Shown here in pieces: positions 37,086 to 45,407 of a stretch of DNA of 64,000 bases. Source of the DNA: Flavobacterium azooxidireducens (GTDB taxonomy: Bacteria > Bacteroidota > Bacteroidia > Flavobacteriales > Flavobacteriaceae); NCBI RefSeq assembly GCF_023195775.1, contig NZ_CP096205.1, forward strand, positions 1,736,001 to 1,800,000, read 5' to 3'. The notes under the pieces were generated by a model that was not told the origin of the DNA, ran no database searches, and saw only the letters and a list, made by a program, of their open reading frames with translations. A program made the translations under genes and the position numbers. The stretch's first letter is position 1; each line of letters starts with the position of its first letter.

Positions 37086-37112
37086 AATGTATGAAATGTA
37101 CGAAATGCATGT
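37086..37112. repeat. Three 9-bp tandem repeats upstream of the 388-aa gene
   Basis: AATGTATGA, AATGTACGA, AATGCATGT in a row, between the integrase stop and the 388-aa start. They share TGTACG with the end sites. Possible operator or iteron. Confidence 0.5.
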
Positions 37113-37130
37113 TAAATTAAAACTTTATTT

Positions 37131-38414
37131 TTAAAAATAGTTTGTCAATTCCATAGCAATATCTTTATTGCTTTTACCGATATAATTTAAAAACATGGCT
37201 TCCGTACTATGTCCGGTAACATAAATTAAAAATGAAGTTGGAATAGTTCCGTAATTGTTTGAAGCAAATGAACGTCTTCCAATATGTGAAGTTACTAAAT
37301 CACACTTTTCAAAAGTTCCGGTTTCTTTTCTAAAAATACCGCTTTCGGGTTCGGTTTCTGCTATTCTGCTCCCTTTTACTTTTTGTGTTATTTTCGCTTC
37401 TCTACAAACGTCTTTGATATAGTCATTATATTTTTGGTCTGAAATGGCTCTCGGAAATTCTCCATTTCTTTTATCCAAAATAGCAATTACTTTTTGCGAT
37501 AATGGAACGGTCATTTCTTTGCCTGTTTTCTTTTGAGTAAATTCAATCAAAGGAACTAAAACGTCTTTTTTGTTTTTTTCATAACGTATCATGTTTTTTG
37601 TAAACCGCATGAAATCGGAAACCCTTTGCCCTGTGTAACATGAAATTAAAAGCCAGTCCCTTGCATTATCTAAATGGTCAACTAAATCCGTTTTTTCTTC
37701 TATTGCTTTTAACTCCTTTTCGGTTAAATAAATACTTTCGATTTTTGAATATTTTACTTTGATGTTATCTAATTGGTAACTGGTTTCAAGTCCGTTTGAT
37801 TTTGCGTGTTTACAAATCGTTTTGATGAAACGAATAGTTCGTGCTATTGTGTTTGGTGCGTAGTCATTTGACAAACAATAATTTTCAAAATGCGTTTTAA
37901 ATCCGGCATCAATATCAGTAATTAAAAGAGTTTTTTTGTAGTGATTTTGATACCTCGTTAAAAGTTGTTTGATAACGTTGCATTTCTTTATTGTGCTTTC
38001 GGTTACTTCAGTACGTTTAACTTCTATGTAGTGAAGTAAATATTTAATTAATTCAGTCGGAAGCTTTTCTATTTGTTGAGGTGGGTTGTAATAGTAATCA
38101 ATTTGAGTTTGTAACCATTCTTTATTTATCTCATCAGGATTAACAGAATTAAAGGCTCTCAAAATGTGGTTTTCAATTTTGTTGAGTTCGTTGTTTACTT
38201 CCAGTCTTTTATTGATAATATCGACTTCTTTAGTTCCTTTAATCTTTTTTGTTTTTTTATCCGGTACATGGTTTTCATTCCAGTAATTTTTTGATACTTC
38301 ATATTTCGTATTTGCACCAAAAACAAAATCTGCATTGTCGAAACGATACAGTAAACGTAAATGTAGATTTGCCGTTTCCTTAGTTGAGCGATACATAAAA
38401 TTAACCGTTGCCAT
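37131..38414 (-). CDS. Tyrosine recombinase / integrase
   Basis: 427 aa. N-terminal arm-type and SAM-like core-binding domains (about 1-210), then the catalytic domain: Arg I in LISCYTGQRVSDFMRF (about 255-270), HxxR in VTSHIGRRSFASN (about 380), and His/Tyr box YVTGHSTEAMFLNYIG with the nucleophile Tyr near residue 412. It is full-length with all catalytic residues, so likely active. It integrates the element at the tRNA-Ala 3' end. A -7 box and a palindrome sit directly upstream. Confidence 0.95.
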   Translation of the reverse strand: MATVNFMYRSTKETANLHLRLLYRFDNADFVFGANTKYEVSKNYWNENHVPDKKTKKIKGTKEVDIINKRLEVNNELNKIENHILRAFNSVNPDEINKEWLQTQIDYYYNPPQQIEKLPTELIKYLLHYIEVKRTEVTESTIKKCNVIKQLLTRYQNHYKKTLLITDIDAGFKTHFENYCLSNDYAPNTIARTIRFIKTICKHAKSNGLETSYQLDNIKVKYSKIESIYLTEKELKAIEEKTDLVDHLDNARDWLLISCYTGQRVSDFMRFTKNMIRYEKNKKDVLVPLIEFTQKKTGKEMTVPLSQKVIAILDKRNGEFPRAISDQKYNDYIKDVCREAKITQKVKGSRIAETEPESGIFRKETGTFEKCDLVTSHIGRRSFASNNYGTIPTSFLIYVTGHSTEAMFLNYIGKSNKDIAMELTNYF

Positions 38415-38422
38415 ATTATAAA

Positions 38423-38444
38423 GTATTACAGTAATACAAATATA
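38423..38444 (-). promoter_or_regulatory. Integrase promoter with overlapping palindromic operator
   Basis: -7 box TATATTTG (minus, 38437-38444) abuts the perfect palindrome GTATTAC-A-GTAATAC (38423-38437), which covers the expected start of transcription, 9 nt before the integrase ATG. Suggests repression by a dimeric regulator. Confidence 0.6.
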
Positions 38445-38451
38445 AATAAAA

Positions 38452-38472
38452 TGTACGGTATTTGTACGGTAA
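38452..38472 (+). promoter_or_regulatory. Paired TGTACGGT sites at the right end of the element
   Basis: TGTACGGTAT (38452) and TGTACGGTAA (38463), 11 bp apart, mirroring the pair at 30838-30858 in the same orientation. Confidence 0.6.
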
Positions 38473-38610
38473 AATGCAATTTGTTTAAATCTATTGCAAT
38501 TTAAAACAAAAAGGATTATGTTTGTAAAGCTTTGTTATTATTGATTTTATAAGTAGTAAATCAATTTTTGAAGTGGTTTTCAGAAGTTGTAATATTGCAT
38601 TGTAAGTAGT

Positions 38611-38624
38611 CCCATCTTCTCCAC
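38611..38624 (+). other. attR
   Basis: CCCATCTTCTCCAC, identical to the tRNA-Ala 3' end. It is not a tRNA gene, as the rest of the cloverleaf is absent. Confidence 0.9.
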
Positions 38625-38660
38625 AAAAAAACCGCAAGTCTATTTTGATTGCGGTTTTTT
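38625..38660. terminator. Original tRNA-Ala terminator, now beyond attR
   Basis: AAAACCGCAA/TTGCGGTTTT stem with flanking A and T runs, usable from both sides. It immediately follows attR and would follow the tRNA in an empty site. It now also serves the lipoprotein gene on the minus strand. Confidence 0.8.
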
Positions 38661-38665
38661 TTGTT

Positions 38666-39244
38666 TTAAGCATCCGGTAAAGGATCACCTACTTTGACAT
38701 CACAACGGTGATGCGGTTGACCATGTGCCGGATTATTTTTTGGTTTAGGTGTGTTTGAATTAGTTGTGGTGGTAATCGTAGTTTTAGAGTTAGCATCACT
38801 CACAACACCATCTTTAGCTTTCGAACTAATTTGAGTAGCTTGCGGACTTGGAGCTGTAGCTACTGCCGGAGCCGGATTAGCTTGTTGTTCGCTCTGAACT
38901 GTTTTAAAAAATGATTTCGGTGCATTTTGCTGAACCGGTGCAGGAGTAGTTCCTTGTGCGGGAGCAGAACCATCTAAAGGTGCTCCAACTGCAATCTCAC
39001 ATTTATGAAAAGGCTGTCCGTGTGGCGGATTTAATTTTGGCGGTTGTCCTGCCGGAGTTGCTGTTTGTGTAGCTGCCGGAGCAGGAGTTGTGGTTACATT
39101 CGAAACATCATTTGTTGCTGGTGTTTCGCCTGCCGTTGTTTCTGTTTTTTGTTCTGTAGAAGCAGGTGCTTCCTCTGTTTTTTTACAAGAAGTAAAGAAA
39201 AGTGAACTTCCCAAAAGGAAAAGTAGTATCGATTTTGATTTCAT
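38666..39244 (-). CDS. Lipoprotein with two HGQPxHxC modules
   Basis: 192 aa. Lipobox FFTSC (Cys about 20), then a long Thr/Ala/Pro-rich flexible region. Two copies of a short module, PPHGQPFHKCEIAVGAPLDG (about 73-92) and PAHGQPHHRCDVKVGDPLPD (about 172-191), are separated by low-complexity sequence. The conserved His, His and Cys suggest metal or haem-like ligand binding (inference). The motif is widespread in Bacteroidota lipoproteins of unknown role. A -7 box lies at 39265-39272. Confidence 0.8.
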   Translation of the reverse strand: MKSKSILLFLLGSSLFFTSCKKTEEAPASTEQKTETTAGETPATNDVSNVTTTPAPAATQTATPAGQPPKLNPPHGQPFHKCEIAVGAPLDGSAPAQGTTPAPVQQNAPKSFFKTVQSEQQANPAPAVATAPSPQATQISSKAKDGVVSDANSKTTITTTTNSNTPKPKNNPAHGQPHHRCDVKVGDPLPDA

Positions 39245-39264
39245 AAGGTTATTTTTTTCAATTT

Positions 39265-39272
39265 CAAATATA
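39265..39272 (-). promoter_or_regulatory. -7 promoter box (TATATTTG) for the HGQP lipoprotein
   Basis: TAnnTTTG on the minus strand, 21 nt upstream of the ATG. Confidence 0.5.
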
Positions 39273-39312
39273 ATAATTTAAAAATGAATGGCTTTTATTT
39301 TAACAAATTGTC

Positions 39313-42300
39313 TTAAAAATAAGCCCGTAACTGAACACTTCCCGTATGAATTGTATCACTGGTTTCGCTCTTTCTTCCTTGGTAATTCACATTCACATCT
39401 AAATATTGTGTCAAGTTTTTTTGAATTAATAATCGCCACGTTTGGTTTCTTCCCGGTTGAAGTCCTTCCAACATTTGAAAACCTACCGCCGATAATTCAT
39501 CACCGGTAAAATTATTGTTGTAAAGCGAAAATTCTCCGTTCATCGTAAATTTCTTCTCGCCCGCATAGGTGAAGGAAGTTCCTAATCTACTCTGATTTAA
39601 CGTTTCGCTGTTACCCAACTGATTTTCTTTGTTTTGAATCTCATAAAATACATCCAAACTCGTGTTTTTCGAAAATAAATAACTCACTTTCGGAGCAATT
39701 TGATAGCCTAAAATATCAAAATTTCGAGCCGGAAAATTATCAGAAATGCTTTCGGTGGTAAACGTTTTTCCCGATAAGGCAAACAACCAACTCTTTTTTA
39801 ATAAGTGAGCATATTGCACTTGATGAGCAAAATTTTTATTTTCTTGTGAACCGATGGAAAGCAAATTTTTGGTTCTACTATTTAAAATAGAATAAGTAAC
39901 CGAATGATTTTGTTTCCCTCTGTTGTAAAAGAAACTGTTCATAAAACTCGAATTCAATCCCAATAATTCCGATTCATCACTTTCAAACGGATTGAGGTTG
40001 AAGTTATCCGAATTACGTTCAATTTTCCTATCAATTAAAAACGAAGTTTGGTTATAGAAATAAGACAAAAATTTCTTAAATCCGGTATCATTCTGCCAAA
40101 TGGATGGATTCAGCGTAAGCGAAAGCGAAAACTTGTTTTGATGGGTTTTAATAAACACCTGATTCGGCAAAAACACACGAACATATTTGGCTTGGTCGGG
40201 AAACGGAGCAATTTCAAATTCCTGCAGTTCCTGAATTCCGTTGCCGTTGTAATCATTCCACATAAAAACTCCTTGGCCGGGTTCTACTTCCAAATAGGTG
40301 AATTCTTGCTGTGGTAAAGTTCCCGAAGCCGTTTCATAAGCTGTAGTAAGCAAAAGCAACTGCTTAAAAAAACGATCGTTATACAAAATGCGTGAATTCA
40401 GCGAAGGTTCATCTGCTCGTGCATTATCTTCAAATTGTAGATTTCTATAGTTTACAAAAACACTCAAATCGCTTTTTTCGGTTTGCAGCAAACGTGATTT
40501 TAAATAATAAGAATGCGAACGATTCACCCGCTGCACAAAACCGTTTTGCAAACTGTCGTTCACCCGATGCAAATAGCCCACTTCCATAAAAACTTTTGTA
40601 GAATCGCCTCTTCCTACAAATCCGCCATATTCCAAAAAGCGTTGACTAAGTGGAGAAAAAGTATTGGTGGCTACGATTTTTTCACTGTTGTCTTCCAGAC
40701 GAAGACTTCCTCCAACCCAATTTTTCTTCCAATCATATTTGGCTTGAGTTTCGCTTCTGGCAAAAGTTGAATTGGCAAATGAACCATCACTTTTCATCAA
40801 ACTGCTATTGTTTACAAGCGTCCAATTTTTGTGACGAAAACGACCATTCAATACATGCCGAATTCCTGAAAAATTATCCGAAAAGTCCAATTTTTCTAAT
40901 TGATAATTGGCAAAACCTTTTTCAGGATGATTCCATCGAAGTCCGGAAATTACCAAACTTTGATTTCCGGTTGGAGTAGTCAAGTTCCAATCGCGATCGA
41001 ATTCAATCGTAAACAAACGTTCAATTGTTCTAAAATCTCTATCCACAAATTGCACATTCGCAAACGCATCCAACGTCCAATTTTTGGTAAAAAGACGTTG
41101 GCTGGCATTAAGTCTTCCGGCAATTCCTTGGTTGTCGTCGTTATCTAAATTGGAATATAAATTCAAATCATTGTTGCTTATTCCCACTTCAAAATCAACA
41201 TTTGTTTTATCTGACGGATTGTATTTCCCCATCACCGTAGCAATTTGAATTTTGGTCGGAGCAATCAGTCGAATAATAGGTTCATAATTTCCTTGCGGAA
41301 TACCACCAATAGGTTCAACATAGTTATAAATTCTGCCCACCGCTTGGTTGTTGGCTAAGATGTAATTTCCTTGATTATTTCCCACCAAAGAAAAGCGAAC
41401 ATTGTATAAAACTTCTTCCGGATTATTAGAAAATTCAAAGACTTCCACACCCGAAATGAGTATTTTTCTATATAGAATTTTGTTTTCCGAATAGGTATCC
41501 ACATAAGCAGAAGGAGCATTCATCAAATTGATATTATCGCCGGCATTTTTGAGAATTTCAACTTGTTCTTCGGATAAATCCTGCTGTAAAGGTTGATTTT
41601 TTACATCATTTTCAGAATAAATAAATCCACCGATACTCCATTTTTCGCGTTCGTGGGTTACGCCGCCATAGGTGACAAATCGGGTGAAACTGCGGTCGGA
41701 ATATTGGTATTCAATGTTAATTCGCATTTCGGAATTGATGGGAAAAAGCGAAGTAAATGTAACTTCTCCGGCATTGTAATCAATAGTGTAGTGATTGTTT
41801 TCGCCACGTTGCAAGAGAACACCGTTGACAAAAACGCGTTCGGAACCGGAAATTACCAAGACATACAATTCGCCATTGTTACCACGAAGTTTATACGGCC
41901 CTTGATTTCCTTCCTGACCCACAAAAGTGCTTTTGGCATATTGTCCACGGACGAGAGCTGCCGACGCAAAAATTGTGGTTCTGTTTCCTTCTTCGCCCAG
42001 ACGAAATTGTGTGGATAAACCTTGTACTTTTTTATTGAAATTTAAAAAACGAGATTGTCTGTTTTCTAAAAATAAATCACCGGCACGAATGTTCCATTTG
42101 TCGGAATATAATTCGATAAAAATCTGATCAAATTCATCTAATTTTTGCGAATAGCCGCCTTCTTGCAACGGAATATTACTGTCTTGAATAGAAGCCCGCA
42201 AACTCACTTTATCCGACAATTTTCCGGCAATTTGTAAATCTAAATTGGAGTTTACTACGGCATTTTGATTGTTTCCAATGGTTACTCCTCTTGTAATACT

Positions 42301-42720
42301 TCCTGAAGTGGTGAGTCCGTCAAACGGTTTAAAGTTGTTGACTCGATCTTTGGAAAGTGAATATAATTGACCATTTCCTCTGGAGTTGGGAACCACTTTA
42401 CTTTCATCATAAACGCTATACGTTTTGGTTAAATATTCCGGAAAAGCGAGGTAGCGAACCGTTAATGTATCGTTGGATTGAAAATTATTTTTAAAAACAA
42501 GAGTTCCTTTTTGAAAGTTAACGTTATAAAAAGTAGTGTCAATCGGATTGCCATTCCCATTCAAAACTTTAAAGAACTCTTTGTTAATGCTTACTTTTTC
42601 GAGCGAAATCGTATCCGTTGAAACGGTAATTTTTTTCTTTTTATAAGGTGTTTCGCTTTCCTGAGCCCACAACCCGGAAACCATCAGCAGCAACATCCCT
42701 AAAAAGCAATTTTTCAACAT
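39313..42720 (-). CDS. Large uncharacterised outer-membrane beta-barrel protein
   Basis: 1135 aa. Signal peptide (MLKNCFLGMLLLMVSGLWAQ), then an N-terminal periplasmic part (about 20-150) and a long region of alternating beta strands that ends in an aromatic residue (SVQLRAYF), as outer-membrane barrels do. Segments such as SGSITRGVTIGNNQNAVVNS, LSDKVSLRASIQDSNIPLQE and IRAGDLFLENRQSRFLNFNK are strongly patterned. Similar ~1,100-aa proteins are conserved in Flavobacteriaceae without assigned function. No TonB box or plug is visible. Monocistronic, with a -7 box at 42743-42750. Confidence 0.75.
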   Translation of the reverse strand: MLKNCFLGMLLLMVSGLWAQESETPYKKKKITVSTDTISLEKVSINKEFFKVLNGNGNPIDTTFYNVNFQKGTLVFKNNFQSNDTLTVRYLAFPEYLTKTYSVYDESKVVPNSRGNGQLYSLSKDRVNNFKPFDGLTTSGSITRGVTIGNNQNAVVNSNLDLQIAGKLSDKVSLRASIQDSNIPLQEGGYSQKLDEFDQIFIELYSDKWNIRAGDLFLENRQSRFLNFNKKVQGLSTQFRLGEEGNRTTIFASAALVRGQYAKSTFVGQEGNQGPYKLRGNNGELYVLVISGSERVFVNGVLLQRGENNHYTIDYNAGEVTFTSLFPINSEMRINIEYQYSDRSFTRFVTYGGVTHEREKWSIGGFIYSENDVKNQPLQQDLSEEQVEILKNAGDNINLMNAPSAYVDTYSENKILYRKILISGVEVFEFSNNPEEVLYNVRFSLVGNNQGNYILANNQAVGRIYNYVEPIGGIPQGNYEPIIRLIAPTKIQIATVMGKYNPSDKTNVDFEVGISNNDLNLYSNLDNDDNQGIAGRLNASQRLFTKNWTLDAFANVQFVDRDFRTIERLFTIEFDRDWNLTTPTGNQSLVISGLRWNHPEKGFANYQLEKLDFSDNFSGIRHVLNGRFRHKNWTLVNNSSLMKSDGSFANSTFARSETQAKYDWKKNWVGGSLRLEDNSEKIVATNTFSPLSQRFLEYGGFVGRGDSTKVFMEVGYLHRVNDSLQNGFVQRVNRSHSYYLKSRLLQTEKSDLSVFVNYRNLQFEDNARADEPSLNSRILYNDRFFKQLLLLTTAYETASGTLPQQEFTYLEVEPGQGVFMWNDYNGNGIQELQEFEIAPFPDQAKYVRVFLPNQVFIKTHQNKFSLSLTLNPSIWQNDTGFKKFLSYFYNQTSFLIDRKIERNSDNFNLNPFESDESELLGLNSSFMNSFFYNRGKQNHSVTYSILNSRTKNLLSIGSQENKNFAHQVQYAHLLKKSWLFALSGKTFTTESISDNFPARNFDILGYQIAPKVSYLFSKNTSLDVFYEIQNKENQLGNSETLNQSRLGTSFTYAGEKKFTMNGEFSLYNNNFTGDELSAVGFQMLEGLQPGRNQTWRLLIQKNLTQYLDVNVNYQGRKSETSDTIHTGSVQLRAYF

Positions 42721-42742
42721 AGTTATACTAACTCTAAAAATT

Positions 42743-42750
42743 CAAAAGTA
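42743..42750 (-). promoter_or_regulatory. -7 promoter box (TACTTTTG) for the 1135-aa outer-membrane protein
   Basis: TAnnTTTG on the minus strand, 23 nt upstream of the ATG. Confidence 0.5.
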
Positions 42751-42866
42751 GTATTTTTTAGGGGTTAAAAGTGTGGTTTGGGATGGAATAAATTGGGAAT
42801 AGTTGATTGAAAATAGTCAATTAAAATAAAATGAAAATCAATCAGAAGTTTTTAGAATTTGAAATT

Positions 42867-43997
42867 TTATACAGAACTCAGCAAATAACCCAATAAAGAT
42901 CCGCCCAAAACAACAAAAGCACTATTTATTTTTCGGTAGCCAAAAGCAATGGAAATACTTAGAATTGCGATTAGAATTGTTCGCCAATCGGTAATTGTAT
43001 CTTTTCCCATATCAAAACAAACAGCCACAATAATGGCAACCGAAGCAACATTAACAGCATCTAAAAAACCGGAGAATAATGTGGAATTTCGCATTTTTTT
43101 CACAATCGGAATAAGCAATGCAACAAATAAAAATGATGGTAAAAAGATGGCAATCGTAGAAACAACAGCTCCGCTAAATCCGTTAATTTGATAACCAATA
43201 AAAGTTACCGAAGAAAAAACAGGCCCGGGTGTAAATTGCCCCACTGCTATGGCATCGATTAATTGTTGACGGGTTAAAAGCCCTGTTGAAACTAATTCTG
43301 TATCGAGAAAGGCAAACAAAACATAACCGCTTCCGTACAAGATTGCTCCAATTTTGAGAAAAATCCAAAATAAGTTTGCGTTAGTTGCCGAAAGTAAAGT
43401 AGTGTTGGTAATTTGTAATAACGTTAGAGGAAGAAAACTCGGAAGACTATTTTGTTTATTACTTCGAATGTAGGCCAAAAAAAGAGCAAAAAAACCGGCT
43501 CCAAACATCAAATAAATTTCGTTTATTTTGAATAACGAACCCATCAAGACGATTAGTCCAATGATGATTAATTCTGTTGACTTGAGCGATTTTTTTGCCA
43601 AGGGGAAAATAGCTCCTAAAATAATGGCAATAATCGCCGGTTTTATCCCATAAATAAAAGGTTGCACAGCCGGAAGTACGCCGTATTGCTTGTATAAATA
43701 AGCAAAAATTCCGGTGATGAAAACCGCCGGAAGAATAAAACAAAGTCCGGCTACAACCAATCCTTTCCAACCACCTTTTTCGTGGCCAATGTGCATGGTC
43801 ATTTCGGTACTGTTAGGTCCTGGAATTAGGTTTGTTGCCCCAATAAGATCAAGAAAATGTTGTTCTGTTAGCCATTTTCTTTTCACAACCACTTCGTCTT
43901 GCATCATGGCAATATGAGCCGCAGGACCACCAAAACCGATGATGCCGAGTTTCAAAAAAAGTTTTGCGATGTCTTTTAATGAGGCATTATTTTCCAT
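42867..43997 (-). CDS. chrA: Chromate efflux transporter ChrA
   Basis: 376 aa, long-chain CHR protein with two homologous halves. The N-terminal half starts LGIIGFGGPAAHIAMMQDEVVVKRKWL and has NLIPGPNSTEMTMHIG; the second half has FLKIGAILYGSGYVLFAFLD and QFTPGPVFSSVTFIGYQ. About ten membrane helices are visible. It exports chromate from the cytoplasm by proton-linked antiport in characterised members; the true substrate here is untested. No chrB regulator is adjacent. Confidence 0.93.
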   Translation of the reverse strand: MENNASLKDIAKLFLKLGIIGFGGPAAHIAMMQDEVVVKRKWLTEQHFLDLIGATNLIPGPNSTEMTMHIGHEKGGWKGLVVAGLCFILPAVFITGIFAYLYKQYGVLPAVQPFIYGIKPAIIAIILGAIFPLAKKSLKSTELIIIGLIVLMGSLFKINEIYLMFGAGFFALFLAYIRSNKQNSLPSFLPLTLLQITNTTLLSATNANLFWIFLKIGAILYGSGYVLFAFLDTELVSTGLLTRQQLIDAIAVGQFTPGPVFSSVTFIGYQINGFSGAVVSTIAIFLPSFLFVALLIPIVKKMRNSTLFSGFLDAVNVASVAIIVAVCFDMGKDTITDWRTILIAILSISIAFGYRKINSAFVVLGGSLLGYLLSSV

Positions 43998-44134
43998 TTT
44001 TTAAAAAGAGATATGTATTTAGTTGTGCTTTTAAAAGTAAATCTATTTCAAATTTGAATTTACCATTTTATAATCCATTCATCAACTTTGTGCCTTAAAA
44101 CCTTTGTGGCAATAAAAAGCTGCACTTCAAAAAA

Positions 44135-44473
44135 CTATGCCTCTTTTTTTTCCTCAAACATCAACTCAATTTGACTATAATAATTTTTCAGTTGTCGGTT
44201 TAGTTTTTGAAAACGATAAATACCAATAATAACCAATAAAATAGTTAGGCCTAAAGAAATGTATCCTATAAATTTAATACTTTCAAAACCTTCTAACTGA
44301 ATAATTGCAATGCCTCCCAATAACAAATAAAGTGAAGATCTGATGTAGGAGAGTAGGGTTCTTTCGTTGGCTAGCTTGGTTCGTTCCATCGCCAAATAAT
44401 CACGGAGAATGATTTCGTCTCGATTTTCAAACTTGCTGGAAAAATTAAAGATTCTTTTAATATTCATTGCCAT
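44135..44473 (-). CDS. DUF202 (YidH-like) membrane protein
   Basis: 112 aa. LAMERTKLANERTLLSYIRS (about 27-46) is the family hallmark. Two hydrophobic helices follow (SSLYLLLGGIAIIQL; FIGYISLGLTILLVIIGIY) and a charged coiled tail. Membrane protein of unknown role. It may use the upstream in-frame M (MAMNIKRIF), as given. Confidence 0.85.
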   Translation of the reverse strand: MAMNIKRIFNFSSKFENRDEIILRDYLAMERTKLANERTLLSYIRSSLYLLLGGIAIIQLEGFESIKFIGYISLGLTILLVIIGIYRFQKLNRQLKNYYSQIELMFEEKKEA

Positions 44474-44623
44474 TTTAAGGAAATTCTATTTTGGTTTGAA
44501 GATAAAGTTAAGCATAAAATCTTATTTTATCGAATGAAACAAAAAGAAATTTTTAGGTTTTGGGTTTTATCGTTTGGTAATTTACAACTCATTTCCCTAT
44601 TTTTGAAATGTAATAAAGCCAGT

Positions 44624-45307
44624 ATGTTTAAACCGTTTAAAATCCTAAATCGTGAACCCATTCGTTTTGTTGTGGCTATCCCAACCATCAATCGAGCAGA
44701 TTTATTAAACGAAGCACTAATTAATTATTTTAATGATTTCAAAGAAACTCCTATTGTGATTTGCGATAACGGAAATCAGGAAATCATCAGTCGACAACAT
44801 AACTATGATATTCTTCGCCCGGAAACCAATTTAGGCGTTGCCAAAAGTTGGAATTTACTAATGGAATTTGCTGAAAAGCAAAAAGCCACACATGTATTAA
44901 TGCTTAACGATGATGTTTATTTAGGCAAAACGGAAACTCAAATTCAATCGGTTTTACAAATTTGGAAAAAGATGGATTTTATCAATTCTTACCAACAATG
45001 GAGTTCTTATATTCTTACTGTTCAGGCTTGGAAAGAGTTTGGCAAGTTTGATGAAAACATTTTTCCTGCTTATTTTGAAGATAATGATGCTTATTACCGT
45101 ATGAAACTGCTTGATATGAATATGGTTTATACCGAAAAACTCAATCCGGTTATTTTTAGAAATTCGATGACAATTGAAAAAGACGCTTCGCTGAATGAGA
45201 ATTTTTTTAAAAACCGAAGGTATTATATTCAAAAATGGGGAGGAGCACCTGATCAAGAAAAATTCAGTATTCCTTTTAATGGTAATTTGGATTGTATTAT
45301 GAATTAA
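44624..45307 (+). CDS. Glycosyltransferase (GT-A fold)
   Basis: 227 aa from ATG at 44624 (MFKPFKILNREPIRFVVAIP); the earlier in-frame start is unsupported. RFVVAIPTINRADLLNEAL (about 14-32) is the nucleotide-binding start of GT2-like enzymes, and VLMLNDDVYLG (about 93-103) carries the acidic metal-binding motif. FPAYFEDNDAYYRMKLLD is the acceptor/catalytic region. No membrane segment. Sugar donor and acceptor unknown; no polysaccharide cluster is nearby. Confidence 0.8.
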   Translation: MFKPFKILNREPIRFVVAIPTINRADLLNEALINYFNDFKETPIVICDNGNQEIISRQHNYDILRPETNLGVAKSWNLLMEFAEKQKATHVLMLNDDVYLGKTETQIQSVLQIWKKMDFINSYQQWSSYILTVQAWKEFGKFDENIFPAYFEDNDAYYRMKLLDMNMVYTEKLNPVIFRNSMTIEKDASLNENFFKNRRYYIQKWGGAPDQEKFSIPFNGNLDCIMN

Positions 45308-45351
45308 AAAAAACAGGAATTTTTTCTTCCATCCTATAAAATGGAAAAAAT

Positions 45352-45400
45352 CCGCAACCCGCAACCCGCAACTTGAAACCTGAGACCTGAAACCTGAAAC
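45352..45400 (+). repeat. Heptamer tandem array near lysC
   Basis: Seven head-to-tail 7-mers: CCGCAAC x3, TTGAAAC, CTGAGAC, CTGAAAC x2 (49 bp), between the glycosyltransferase stop and the lysC stop. The CCGCAAC unit recurs inside bioF. Confidence 0.9.
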
Positions 45401-45407
45401 AAAAAAA

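Larger units (their letters stand above)
30766..38624. mobile_element. 7.85-kb integrative element in tRNA-Ala (satellite-like)
   Basis: Bounded by 14-bp direct repeats CCCATCTTCTCCAC at 30766-30779 (in the tRNA) and 38611-38624. All genes are on the minus strand: tyrosine integrase nearest the right end, then a 388-aa protein, two small HTH proteins, a P4/D5-type primase-helicase, a DUF6371/Toprim-like protein and two unknowns. No relaxase, T4SS or capsid gene is present. It probably replicates when excised and depends on a helper or another transfer route (inference). Confidence 0.9.

Noticed and set aside
38611..38624. Possible second tRNA fragment
   Set aside because: Only the last 13 tRNA bases plus one are present; this is attR, not a gene.
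38491..38688. 65-aa minus-strand open frame across attR
   Set aside because: It spans attR and a terminator and overlaps the lipoprotein stop; a chance frame.
45352..45400. CRISPR-like array
   Set aside because: Units are 7 bp with no spacers and no cas genes; it is a heptamer tandem repeat.
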